NCBI GenBank assembly: GCA_947503105.1
Contig: CANNCM010000001.1
Coordinates: 62,001 to 126,000, forward strand
DNA: 64,000 bases
Direction: 5' to 3'
Source: an uncultured Flavobacteriaceae bacterium
GTDB lineage: Bacteria; Bacteroidota; Bacteroidia; Flavobacteriales; Flavobacteriaceae
Positions 8,900 to 17,495 of the stretch are shown here, piece by piece. Within the stretch, counting starts at the first letter, position 1. Each line of letters begins with the position of its first letter. The notes beneath the pieces were generated by a model, which had not been told where the DNA came from, ran no database searches, and saw only the letters and a program-made list of their open reading frames with translations. A program made the position numbers and the translations under genes.

Positions 8900-11479
8900 T
8901 TATCTAATCATCAGTTTTGAATGAAAAACGCGTTGGTTATCACCTGTAATTTTAATTAAATATAAGCCTGAATTGAATCGACTATTATTTGCAATATCTA
9001 TTCTATTTGTTGTCATATTGCCTTCGTAAACTATTTTTCCAAGCAAATTGTATATCACAATATTAGCATTGGTCTCATCATTCAACAAAATTGTAAACTC
9101 ATCTTTAGCTGGGTTTGGATAAATCTTTGCTAACAAGGAGTTATCTTCAAAATCTTCAGTGCTTAATATTTGAGAAAGAATGTAACGAAGTGGGCTAATT
9201 GCACCTCCATTTTGAAATCGTACTTGATTACCTGCTGCAGCTGGAGCTACACTATATCTAAAGTTTCCTTGTCCAGGTGGTTTCGCAAATAATGCATTGT
9301 TTCCATCGCCAGTCCAACCATTCACTTTTCTTCTTTGGAACTGGTCATAACCATAGTTTTCATCACTTGTATCGCTTATCGGCACACCAGTTCTAGTGCT
9401 AACTCTAATTTCAGGATCTGATCCGGAACCATCATAAGTTGATTGATCTACAATCATGGTCCATGGTCCAGCGCCAATAACAGTGAGGTCGGCTGTAATT
9501 TCAACATATCCGCCAGAAGCTGGTTGCCTATGGTCTGTGACAGTCCAAAGTTGTGTTGCTTCAGCAGGTCCTGTCGTTATTTCTGCAGCCCACTCTAACT
9601 GGCCTGTAGCAACATTAATGGTCATATAAAGTTCAGTTCCAGCCAAACCACATGTTGCAATTTTATAAACATTAGGTTCAAGCCACAGTTCAGGACATGG
9701 TTGACCTGTAGAATCAAAAACCTCAATATTAACAGTAATTTCGTTGGAGGATACTGTTTCATTATTTGCATTATAAGCTACTGCTTGAACAGTATAAGCG
9801 CCTTCAGTTTCTGGTGTCCAATCTAAAGTATATGGCTCAGTAGTGTCTTCTCCAAACAATACACCATTAAGCAAAAACTGTACTTTAGAGATATTTCCAT
9901 TTTCATCGACAGCGTCTGCAGAAAGAGGAATCGTTTCTCCTGTAATATAAGTTTCACCATCTGATGGAGATGTTATTGACACTATAAATGGGTCTTGATC
10001 AATATCTAAATCTATGATTTGAAGGTATAATGGTTGCGCACTACCCGATGCATTTTCCATCAAATAATAGTATAATTTACCATTGGCTATATGCACGCGG
10101 CCATGATCAAAAGTTCTACCCGTTGTGGCCTGATATACTGTGGTAAAATTATTGGTTCCACCTGCTGTTTTCTGAACTTTAACTCTGCCATTAACTAAAT
10201 TAATAATAAACACATTATCGCCTGCTGCATAAATAGCATCAGCCCCTGCAAAATTCTCTGACGTTGTAAAATCACTAGCGCCTGCAGGCCTGTAAGTGTG
10301 TAAATTCTTGGTCACATTAAATTGGTTATCTTTTACGCGACTAATAATGTGTTCATCACCATTATCTGTGACTGTCCAATCAAATCCTCCCACAATATAA
10401 ACTTGATTAGTTTGCGTGGTTTGCACATAATCTCCCGGCTCCATAACTTTTATGAAATCTGAATCATAGAGGGGTAAGCTAAAACTCTGTCCTTGATGGT
10501 TTTTCCAATTTGATGTACCCGTCTGGTCGTCGGAGTAGGCATAATACACGCCATTTTGAAGTTGAAACTTGTCATTGTTATTAGCGGATCGTCGCTGGAA
10601 ACCGATGCGCATTTTACCATCTACATACTTCATACTGCCATAAAGACCCCAATTATATGTAATACCGGGTTGATTGTTTGCGTTTAGTGCATTAAAATCC
10701 GTGAAATTAGACCATGTTGATGTGTTGGCATCATATTTAGAAAACTTATACATACCATTATTATGACCACCTTCTCGCATATTCATTAATAAATCTCCTG
10801 CATCGTTTAGAAAAAACTTTGGATACGTTAGACCATCAAATTCGTTTTGTGGAGCACTTCCTGGTAACTTTAAATGTTTATAGCCGCCTGTACCGTTTTG
10901 AACAAATTTATCTAAGGTAAATTCGGCATCAGTCACTGCAGCTGCATTGGCAATTGAAAATGAATATCTAAAATAATCATTCGCCAAACTACCATCAGAG
11001 GGTCTAGATGCACTATAGGCATGCATGTCATATAGCAAATGTATTGTACCATTTAAAGGGCTTATGCCAATTGCAATGGTATTGTGCGATTCTCCTAGCC
11101 ACCATTTATTTTGAAAACCGGTATGCGTATGTGGAAACTCTATCGTAGCCATTGTACCTGTAACTGTATTGTACCTGGTTAACATCACATGTCTATCTGT
11201 TTTTCCACCACGATACCATGTCATAAACACGTAGTCTCCATAAGTCTTTATACAATCTCCATGAGCAGAAATATTTCGCCCAAAAACAAAATCGTACGAG
11301 GTTGTACTTCCATTATCTGAAGATGTATTAGGGACTTTGCTACCATTAAAATGCAAACCAAAATTAGTTATTTTCACTTCATTTTCAAGTTGCACCTGAG
11401 CTGAAATAGAAAAAAAGCATAACGCAAATAACAGAAATGCGCATTTAACCTTCATTTTTTTTAAACAACTATTTTTCAT
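8900..11479 (-). CDS. BNR_4-type beta-propeller ulvan lyase candidate with Ig, novel module and T9SS tail
   Basis: Paralogue of the next gene downstream and also a probable secreted ulvan lyase. The open frame runs to an ATG at 11578, but an operator (11524-11543) and -7 box (11499-11506) lie inside that extension. The start is therefore the ATG at 11479 (859 residues) or the one at 11455, each giving a proper signal peptide that ends SISAQ. Using the 11479 start, the propeller spans about 35-505 (SAHGDCIKTYGDYVFMTWY, GESHNTIAIG, LLYDMHAY), an Ig-like domain about 510-600, an unrecognised module about 605-785 that begins CPELWLEPNVYKIATCG, and a T9SS tail to the end. The module is the one found alone in the 284-residue protein at 11990-12844. 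Propeller and tail are secure; the PL family number is not. Confidence 0.8.
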   Translation of the reverse strand: MKNSCLKKMKVKCAFLLFALCFFSISAQVQLENEVKITNFGLHFNGSKVPNTSSDNGSTTSYDFVFGRNISAHGDCIKTYGDYVFMTWYRGGKTDRHVMLTRYNTVTGTMATIEFPHTHTGFQNKWWLGESHNTIAIGISPLNGTIHLLYDMHAYSASRPSDGSLANDYFRYSFSIANAAAVTDAEFTLDKFVQNGTGGYKHLKLPGSAPQNEFDGLTYPKFFLNDAGDLLMNMREGGHNNGMYKFSKYDANTSTWSNFTDFNALNANNQPGITYNWGLYGSMKYVDGKMRIGFQRRSANNNDKFQLQNGVYYAYSDDQTGTSNWKNHQGQSFSLPLYDSDFIKVMEPGDYVQTTQTNQVYIVGGFDWTVTDNGDEHIISRVKDNQFNVTKNLHTYRPAGASDFTTSENFAGADAIYAAGDNVFIINLVNGRVKVQKTAGGTNNFTTVYQATTGRTFDHGRVHIANGKLYYYLMENASGSAQPLYLQIIDLDIDQDPFIVSITSPSDGETYITGETIPLSADAVDENGNISKVQFLLNGVLFGEDTTEPYTLDWTPETEGAYTVQAVAYNANNETVSSNEITVNIEVFDSTGQPCPELWLEPNVYKIATCGLAGTELYMTINVATGQLEWAAEITTGPAEATQLWTVTDHRQPASGGYVEITADLTVIGAGPWTMIVDQSTYDGSGSDPEIRVSTRTGVPISDTSDENYGYDQFQRRKVNGWTGDGNNALFAKPPGQGNFRYSVAPAAAGNQVRFQNGGAISPLRYILSQILSTEDFEDNSLLAKIYPNPAKDEFTILLNDETNANIVIYNLLGKIVYEGNMTTNRIDIANNSRFNSGLYLIKITGDNQRVFHSKLMIR
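9812..9925 (-). repeat. 114-bp block identical to 7202-7315
   Basis: Second copy of the identical block coding the Ig-like domain. The first difference on its left edge is a G/A change just after the shared GAAAG. Confidence 0.9.
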
Positions 11480-11523
11480 AATTCTTTTAGATATAACATA
11501 AAAATAGGCGTAAAATCTTGAAA

Positions 11524-11543
11524 ACACACCCTGTAATGTGCTG
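11524..11543 (-). promoter_or_regulatory. Direct-repeat operator, site 2 (propeller-lyase unit)
   Basis: Minus-strand half-sites CAGCACATTA and CAGGGTGTGT. The repeat itself is the most degenerate, but exactly 17 bp downstream (11499-11506) stands TATTTTTA, a good -7 box. It predicts a transcript start near 11491 and so rules out the ATG at 11578. Confidence 0.65.
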
Positions 11544-11574
11544 TTTAAGTAGCTAAAGTGATTTACTGCTACAA

Positions 11575-11889
11575 TCATTTTAAATAAAATACTTCTTCTA
11601 AAGGGATGGACACTGGAGAATTATCAGGGTTTACCACCATGATATCTGCCATGTAATCCCACCATTTTTTTACAATAATATTATTGGCTAAATCTTGCGA
11701 ACTATTTCCCCCTGTAACTTTTTGAAAAGCAAATAAAGTGTTTGTTTCTTTATCCAAAAAAATGGAATATTCGCTAATACCGCTAGCCTCTAAAAGAGAT
11801 TTTAGCTCTGGCCAGAGATCATCATGACGTTTTTTATAAATATCCTTCTGATTGTCTTTGAGTTTCATTTTAAACGCAATTCTTTCCAT
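11575..11889 (-). CDS. rhaM: L-rhamnose mutarotase
   Basis: This 104-residue cytoplasmic protein has the exact family length and the conserved features of RhaM: RHDDLWPEL near residue 21, IFLDKETNTLFAF in the middle, KWWDYMADIM, and the C-terminal NPDNSPVSIPLEEVFYL. It interconverts the alpha and beta anomers of L-rhamnose and so feeds rhamnose freed by the GH78 enzymes into isomerisation. It starts 35 bp beyond the terminator that closes the 284-residue gene and has no operator of its own, so it is probably expressed by readthrough. The other rhamnose genes are not in the window. Confidence 0.95.
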   Translation of the reverse strand: MERIAFKMKLKDNQKDIYKKRHDDLWPELKSLLEASGISEYSIFLDKETNTLFAFQKVTGGNSSQDLANNIIVKKWWDYMADIMVVNPDNSPVSIPLEEVFYLK

Positions 11890-11923
11890 TGTTACTGTTC
11901 TTTACAAATACATGTATAAAAAA

Positions 11924-11959
11924 GTATCCCGTTAACAAAGAATAATGTAAACGGGATAC
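11924..11959 (-). terminator. Rho-independent terminator after the 284-residue secreted protein
   Basis: A perfect 10-bp inverted repeat (GTATCCCGTT at 11924-11933 and its complement at 11950-11959) encloses a 16-base loop. On the minus strand it is followed at once by six T residues. It lies 30 bp after the stop at 11990 and before rhaM. Confidence 0.85.
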
Positions 11960-11989
11960 AGCTAAAAGGTGTAATGAAGCTTATTCAGC

Positions 11990-12844
11990 TTATTCTTTTA
12001 TAATTTTCTTACTGAAACTAGCACCGTTTTCTCCGTCAAGTTTTACAATATACAAACCAGTGTTCAGTCCGCTTAAATCTATTTTTGTGGAAGTCATATT
12101 TCCTTCAGGTTTACTTGTAATTAGTTGTTTTCCAAGTAAATCATAAACAGAAATTTGTTTGATAGTTTGGTTCAAACCGTCTATTGTTAGTTCATTTTTT
12201 ACTGGATTTGAAATAAAAACAGAGCTTGCATCAAATTCTTCATTACCTAATGGAGCTATAAGAACAAATCGAAGGGGATCAATTCCTCCACCATTGAATT
12301 CAATAGGATCACCTGCTGCAGTTGGAATTACACCATATCTTGAATTATCACCATTTGGATTTCTTAGAAACAATGCATCGTTTCCTCCTTGTACACCGCC
12401 ATTTGTTTTTCTCCTTTGAAACTGGTCTAGACCAGAATAATCAAGATCAAGAGGTATTACACTTACAGGGTCACCAGGTCTAACAGTAAGCGTTAAATTA
12501 GGATGACCTGAAGCATCAGCTGTACACAAGGTAACGGCTCCTACACCAGTAATGTTTGCTGTAATTTCCATTAATCCAGCAGAAGCTGGAGTTCTGTGGT
12601 CTGTAATAGTAAAAAGTTGTGTTTCATCATTACCTGTTATTTCTGGTTGCCATTCTACAAAAGGGTTTCCTTGAGCAGCATTTACATTAATTGTCATGTA
12701 AAGTTCGGTCGTCAGACCACATGTTGAAATCTTATAAATACCGTTCTCAGTCCAAATATCAGGACATGCTGGTTGGGCATATGCTTGAAGCGCAAACAAT
12801 GCAAATAATAAAAATGCACTAATTTTTAAAGTAGTTTTTTTCAT
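11990..12844 (-). CDS. Secreted stand-alone copy of an unrecognised ~190-residue module, T9SS tail
   Basis: This 284-residue protein has a signal peptide (about 1-23, ending AYAQ), one globular module (about 25-205) and a T9SS type A tail (about 210-284, with GLYIVKLDGENG). The module matches the C-terminal module of the propeller lyase at 8900-11479: CPDIWTENGIYKISTCG at its start with two Cys ten or more residues apart, TELYMTINV, LFTITDHRTPAS, DQFQRRKTNG, NDALF and a closing DPLRFVL. I know no family for it. Its attachment to a lyase and its secretion suggest an ulvan-binding role, but this is inference. It has its own operator (12907-12926) and a strong terminator, so it is probably made in large amounts. 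Confidence 0.75.
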   Translation of the reverse strand: MKKTTLKISAFLLFALFALQAYAQPACPDIWTENGIYKISTCGLTTELYMTINVNAAQGNPFVEWQPEITGNDETQLFTITDHRTPASAGLMEITANITGVGAVTLCTADASGHPNLTLTVRPGDPVSVIPLDLDYSGLDQFQRRKTNGGVQGGNDALFLRNPNGDNSRYGVIPTAAGDPIEFNGGGIDPLRFVLIAPLGNEEFDASSVFISNPVKNELTIDGLNQTIKQISVYDLLGKQLITSKPEGNMTSTKIDLSGLNTGLYIVKLDGENGASFSKKIIKE

Positions 12845-12906
12845 AGTTTATTGTTTTTGTTGATTAATAATTAATTTATTTCAATTATACAATATTTAGT
12901 CACAGC

Positions 12907-12926
12907 TAGCATCCTGTTCTGTCCTG
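12907..12926 (-). promoter_or_regulatory. Direct-repeat operator, site 3 (stand-alone module gene)
   Basis: Minus-strand half-sites CAGGACAGAA and CAGGATGCTA. At 17 bp downstream (12882-12889) lies TATAATTG, matching five of six fixed positions of TAnnTTTG. The start codon is at 12844. Confidence 0.8.
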
Positions 12927-13049
12927 TAATACACTTGTTTCACTTATCATTCATACCTTTTTTTTAAGACTTTTTGTTGCATTTTAAAAAGGAGTACAGC
13001 TCATAATAAGCATGACATATTTATTTTATTTCAAATAATTAAATACGAT

Positions 13050-14699
13050 TTACTGCGGAATTAATTCAATCAATTTTACACTATGAGGCTCTAAATTTAC
13101 TTCAAGAGTTATTGTCTCGTCTATTTTTTGAACAATTCTATTTGAACTAGTTTGAGGTAATTCAGCCAGATCTTCATACAGGGATAAATTTGCATTCAAT
13201 ATTGTTTTCCATCCCTCTTCAAATCGGTCTGAAGGTCTATTTCCATAAATACGACCATCAGGATATTCAACGACACCCGCCGCACGAACATCTTCATACA
13301 ATTGATGCATAAAGATCCCGTGAGTTTTGTCAATACTCCATTCGTTCATTGTCCAACTTTCTGCTGAAGAGACCTGCCCGCCTTCAATTATGGGGAATAC
13401 AACCCTACTATTACCACTATTTCTTGTTGTATTATGATTGTAAACTAACAGATAAATCCTATCATTCTTTACAACTGGTATTATACCAACATGACCACTG
13501 AGGTTATGAAAAGATTCTACTCGATTTCCGCCCTCCATCATTAAAAACATATCCGTGACGTGTCTTCTTCCAGAAGGTAAATCGGTTGCTTGAATTTCTT
13601 GCCCCCAATCGTAAATTTCATTTATTCTGTATTGGTAGGCCAAATCTGCAATTCTCGCATACCAGCTTGCTCCAAATTCTGTTGCATCTTGTAGGCCTGT
13701 CCCTCTATTTCCATATTCATCTTTTATGATTCCAAACTCCTGTATGTCTAAGGGTATGTTCATAAATTGGGGATAGCTATCTAAGGAGGCCCTATACGGC
13801 TCAATCTTTTCTGGTAAATCTATAGTGTTTCGAGCGATCCTCTCATAATAGGATATACCGAAAAAATCCATTTTTGTTCCGGTTTCTCCTGTAGCGTAAT
13901 TTGTACCAGTGGCGCAATGATCTATGAGTTCTGTTGCAAATGTTGCTGCTGAGCTTTCAGTAAGCAAATTTCCAGGCCCTATAATGGCATCAGGAATGAG
14001 TTGCAAAACTTCATCTACAGTGATATCATAGTGCCTAAAAAAATCTTCTGGAGTACCATTCCAATGCTGCGGTGTGAAATTTGGTTCTGTGGCTACTCGA
14101 AAACGCCATGTTTTAACTTCATCATACCCAAATTCGTCTATTAGAGTTTGCAGAAAGGCATTGATATATTGCCTCCAAAGACCATAGTCGTCTGGAGGAT
14201 TGGTATTCCCGTAAAGATTAACTTCTTGATTTACATTCATTGCCCATGGCACGTTATCTAAAACAATTCGTGGCTTAAAACCTGTAAGCATAAAATTGTT
14301 CATACTCGTTATTAAACCACTGAAATCGGTTATGATGTTACCCGAAGCATCCACTCCTTGATAAAAAGTATTTAAGTTGTCCGTTCTTCCGCCAAGTAAT
14401 CTCACCAAATTATAACTTTTAACATAAGGTCTGATGTTATCTAAGCTATTGGTGAAATTAGCGCTATTAAACCGCGTTTGATTAACCATTGGCCGAGTCG
14501 ACCAAAAGTTATACATCTGCCCTACAATAGCATTGGTGTTAATTGTTATGACTTTATTGGGGTCTACTTGAATAGGATCTGGCGGTTCTATTTCAGAAGT
14601 TACGATTGTCTTATGATCATCTGAGCAGGCAGAAAACAAAGAGCAAATCAAAAAAACTACATAAAAAAAATGCGCTCGATTACGAATTATATATTTCAT
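13050..14699 (-). CDS. GH39-like glycosidase (beta-xylosidase-like), lipoprotein
   Basis: This 549-residue protein has a lipoprotein signal (LFSAC, Cys25) and a TIM-barrel domain of the GH39 type, which in ulvan loci removes xylose from Xyl-Rha oligosaccharides. The acid/base candidate is Glu205 in RVATEPNF and the nucleophile candidate is Glu321 in LDIQEFGI, both at the ends of the expected strands 4 and 7. A C-terminal beta-sandwich (about 430-549, ending EPHSVKLIELI) completes the usual GH39 layout. It is transcribed alone from its own operator at 14746-14765. The family call is good; xylosidase specificity is taken from ulvan-locus precedents. Confidence 0.82.
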   Translation of the reverse strand: MKYIIRNRAHFFYVVFLICSLFSACSDDHKTIVTSEIEPPDPIQVDPNKVITINTNAIVGQMYNFWSTRPMVNQTRFNSANFTNSLDNIRPYVKSYNLVRLLGGRTDNLNTFYQGVDASGNIITDFSGLITSMNNFMLTGFKPRIVLDNVPWAMNVNQEVNLYGNTNPPDDYGLWRQYINAFLQTLIDEFGYDEVKTWRFRVATEPNFTPQHWNGTPEDFFRHYDITVDEVLQLIPDAIIGPGNLLTESSAATFATELIDHCATGTNYATGETGTKMDFFGISYYERIARNTIDLPEKIEPYRASLDSYPQFMNIPLDIQEFGIIKDEYGNRGTGLQDATEFGASWYARIADLAYQYRINEIYDWGQEIQATDLPSGRRHVTDMFLMMEGGNRVESFHNLSGHVGIIPVVKNDRIYLLVYNHNTTRNSGNSRVVFPIIEGGQVSSAESWTMNEWSIDKTHGIFMHQLYEDVRAAGVVEYPDGRIYGNRPSDRFEEGWKTILNANLSLYEDLAELPQTSSNRIVQKIDETITLEVNLEPHSVKLIELIPQ

Positions 14700-14745
14700 A
14701 AAGCATGGTTTTCGTTTCTATAAATATACACGCTCTAGACAAATA

Positions 14746-14765
14746 AACAGTCCTGTACTAGCATG
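14746..14765 (-). promoter_or_regulatory. Direct-repeat operator, site 4 (GH39)
   Basis: Minus-strand half-sites CATGCTAGTA and CAGGACTGTT, with -7 box TATATTTA exactly 17 bp on (14721-14728). The start codon follows at 14699, giving a short leader of about 14 bases. Confidence 0.8.
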
Positions 14766-14855
14766 ATGAATGTTTACACACTGAATGAGCGTTTATGGGG
14801 GATTAGATTACAAAGTTATTTGAATTGAAATAAAACATCAATTAATCTTTTGGGT

Positions 14856-16472
14856 TTAGTCAGTTGTAACCCTACTTTTCCACCATGTTTCGTTAGGCTG
14901 AAAACCTTTTGAAAGCATCTCCATCCTATATTGTTCTAATAATAACCACTTTTTATTTATGGTGTTATGTTTCCGTTCTACTGCTTTTGCTAGGTCGAAC
15001 TCAGGATCTTCAATTGGAAACTTAGCGTTGACTTCTTTTAACCAAGACATTAAATTGTTATTTAACGCTTTAGCAATTTCTGGTTTTTTAAAAATTACAT
15101 TTAACGAATCATGCTCTGTTGATGGTAACTTATAGAGTTCTTGACGTCCATCCTCCCAATAGTGAATCAGTTTCCAACCTTCTTGTTGAATCACAGAACT
15201 AGGTTCACCGCCTTGATTACCGTAATGCGGGTAATGCCAATACAAGGGTCTTTCTATATTTAAATCTACACCTCCCAACAAAGGTTTTAAACTGATACCA
15301 TCTACGTGTTGTTCTCCATTAAGCTGTAAACCTGCTAAGTCTAAAAGAGTAGGATAAAAGTCGGTTGCAATAACGGGATAGTCTGTTTTATTACCACCAT
15401 TTTGCATCCAAGGAACTTTTATGAAGAATGGCTCTTTTAAACCACCTTCCCATTGATAGCCTTTTCCTCCTCTTAGTGGTAAATTACTGGTGGCGTAATG
15501 ATCTCCAGAAGCGACCCCACCATTATCGGATGTAAACACTACAATGGTGTTATCATCTATCCCATTATTTTTTAAAGCTTCCAAAACAACTCCAACAGCA
15601 TCGTCCAACGTTTCAACTAATCCACCATATATAGGATTGTCCTGAACTTGACGAATGGGCAAAATACGTTCCATTGCATAACCTTTTTCCTCAATACCCA
15701 TACTGTCAGCTTTATTCCTATATTTTTGCCATTTGTGTTTTGAGGTTTGAATAGGTGCATGTACTGCATAGAATGATAAAAAAGCGAAAAAGGTTGAATC
15801 TTTGTTTCTTTTTATAAAGTTGGCGGTTTCTTTTGCTAACCGCATACTTAAGTTTACTCCTTTTTTATCATTAGTTAATTTAGAATTGTTCCAAGGCGAA
15901 AAATATCCACCTCTAGGTGAACCTGCTGCTATACCACCAATATTAATATCAAAACCATGGTCTTCTGGATAAGAACCTTGGCCTCCTAAATGCCACTTTC
16001 CAGCAAAAAAGGTGTTATAGCCTTTTTGTTTTAAAGTTTCAGCTATTGTGATATCATCTTTAGGTAATTCACGAACATAATCTGCAGGCAACATTTTATC
16101 ATGCCTGTTCCTAGTTCGCCAATCTGTTCCTGATTTGGCTCCAATCCAGTCAGTAATGCCATGTCGAGCCGTAAACTTTCCTGTTAATATACTTGCTCTA
16201 GATGGACTACACACTCGACTTGCGGCGTACCCATTTGTGAAAATCATAGATTCATTTGCTAGCCGATCTATATTTGTTGTTTCGTAAAATTTACTTCCTG
16301 TAACTCCTAGGTCGTGATACCCCAAATCGTCTACAAGAATAAAAAGAATGTTCGGTTTAATATATTTTTTTTCGCTGTCTTTATTACAATTAAAAAGAAT
16401 AAAAAAACTCAAAAACAGCAACCATGTGAATCCCTTGGTAAACTGAAAATTTTGAAATCTATAATTTAACAA
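14856..16472 (-). CDS. S1 family sulfatase, lipoprotein
   Basis: A sulfatase of about 538 residues. The frame opens at an ATG at 16526, inside the upstream gene, but the TTG at 16472, which overlaps only the upstream stop region, gives a better lipoprotein signal (FILFNC). I place the start there. The metal-site motif NILFILVDDLGYHDLG is followed by the formylglycine motif CSPSR in the signature [13 protein letters not shown] (Cys106 from the upper ATG), and NTIVVFTSDNGG and GKWHLGG are both present, so all key S1 elements are intact. It ends the GH3 / CBM-like / sulfatase unit and probably acts in the periplasm on sulfated rhamnose or xylose residues. Subfamily not assigned. Confidence 0.88.
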   Translation of the reverse strand: MLNYRFQNFQFTKGFTWLLFLSFFILFNCNKDSEKKYIKPNILFILVDDLGYHDLGVTGSKFYETTNIDRLANESMIFTNGYAASRVCSPSRASILTGKFTARHGITDWIGAKSGTDWRTRNRHDKMLPADYVRELPKDDITIAETLKQKGYNTFFAGKWHLGGQGSYPEDHGFDINIGGIAAGSPRGGYFSPWNNSKLTNDKKGVNLSMRLAKETANFIKRNKDSTFFAFLSFYAVHAPIQTSKHKWQKYRNKADSMGIEEKGYAMERILPIRQVQDNPIYGGLVETLDDAVGVVLEALKNNGIDDNTIVVFTSDNGGVASGDHYATSNLPLRGGKGYQWEGGLKEPFFIKVPWMQNGGNKTDYPVIATDFYPTLLDLAGLQLNGEQHVDGISLKPLLGGVDLNIERPLYWHYPHYGNQGGEPSSVIQQEGWKLIHYWEDGRQELYKLPSTEHDSLNVIFKKPEIAKALNNNLMSWLKEVNAKFPIEDPEFDLAKAVERKHNTINKKWLLLEQYRMEMLSKGFQPNETWWKSRVTTD

Positions 16473-17466
16473 TTTTTTTTGCAAAATGATTGTTTTTATC
16501 AGGACATGATAAAAAATAAATACCACTTTCTAAATTACTGATATCTATTGTTTCTGTCGATTTTTGATTATGTAGTGTTCTGATAATAGCCCCGTAGACA
16601 TTTAATAGGGTTAAATTAGAATTAATAGGCAGATTACTGATTTCTAATTTTCCATTTGTCGGATTTGGATAAATTTTCACTTCCTTTTGGTTTAAATCGT
16701 TTACCGATAAAGCGTTATAACAGGACGATTCTGTATTATTTAAATTAAAAGCTGAACTATCAGACACATTTGATCTGCGCAATACCATTTTATCCATAAA
16801 AAAGAAACTAGATCTAGCATCTACGATTATGGAGTAGTTTCCTGGTGTATTGAATGTAGCCCAAATAAATCTAAAAGAACTACCATCATTTGTATTGGTG
16901 ACAAAACCCCAACGTTCATCGACAGGAAGGTTTACTGGGTGCCTGTTCATAAAGGCTTTAAAATAGCCACTCGTGCTGGAGCCTGCTGGACAATCTCTTT
17001 CTGGATTACTATTGCAACTAGGCTTTGGCTCTAACTGTGGCGTAGCAGTTGAATTGTTTTGATTGGTAGCATAAAAATCATCGGCGACTATACGAAGCCA
17101 AGCGTCATTGTGTTCTCCACCTGAATTACCTGTTCCTATTCTTCCGCGCCAAGCAAGCCTGTAAGTCCCCGAATTATTAATTTTTATATTGTAAGTTATT
17201 GGGGCCCCGGTTAAAGTGCTGAAAGATTGGGCGCCATCCCAATATATATAATTTATGGTCGATCCTGGTAAATTAGGGTCAGCCTCACTACCAGTTTGCC
17301 AATTTGAACCAGTAGGTAAGACTCCTGATTCCATTTCAATTGTTAACAATCCGTTTTGTTCTTCAAATGGCAATACGCCATCGCAGGCTGATGTTTGAGA
17401 AAACGCAATATTAAAATTGATTAAAAACATTGCTATGAGTGTAATGTTTATTCTAATGTATTTCAT
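16459..17466 (-). CDS. Secreted CBM-like protein with T9SS tail
   Basis: This 335-residue protein has a signal peptide (about 1-23, ending AFSQ), one beta-rich domain (about 30-235) and a T9SS type A tail (about 255-335, IYPNPTNGKLEIS, SGIYFLS). The domain begins LLTIEMESG and contains the strand motifs GTYRLAWRGRIGTG and NDAWLRIVADDF, then TPGNYSIIVDARSSFFFMDKMVLRR, as in CBM6-like and GH115-C-like modules. No catalytic signature is visible. It lies 29 bp after a GH3 gene and before a sulfatase, so it may hold ulvan or its fragments at the surface. It could also be an enzyme of a family I do not recognise. Confidence 0.65.
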   Translation of the reverse strand: MKYIRINITLIAMFLINFNIAFSQTSACDGVLPFEEQNGLLTIEMESGVLPTGSNWQTGSEADPNLPGSTINYIYWDGAQSFSTLTGAPITYNIKINNSGTYRLAWRGRIGTGNSGGEHNDAWLRIVADDFYATNQNNSTATPQLEPKPSCNSNPERDCPAGSSTSGYFKAFMNRHPVNLPVDERWGFVTNTNDGSSFRFIWATFNTPGNYSIIVDARSSFFFMDKMVLRRSNVSDSSAFNLNNTESSCYNALSVNDLNQKEVKIYPNPTNGKLEISNLPINSNLTLLNVYGAIIRTLHNQKSTETIDISNLESGIYFLSCPDKNNHFAKKIVKL

Positions 17467-17495
17467 ATCGTTATAGTATCTAAAATCAAATATGT

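Noticed and set aside
12960-13020. Imperfect inverted repeat with A/T runs after the GH39 gene
   Set aside because: Arms need a two-base bulge and have almost no G-C pairs; not convincing as a terminator.
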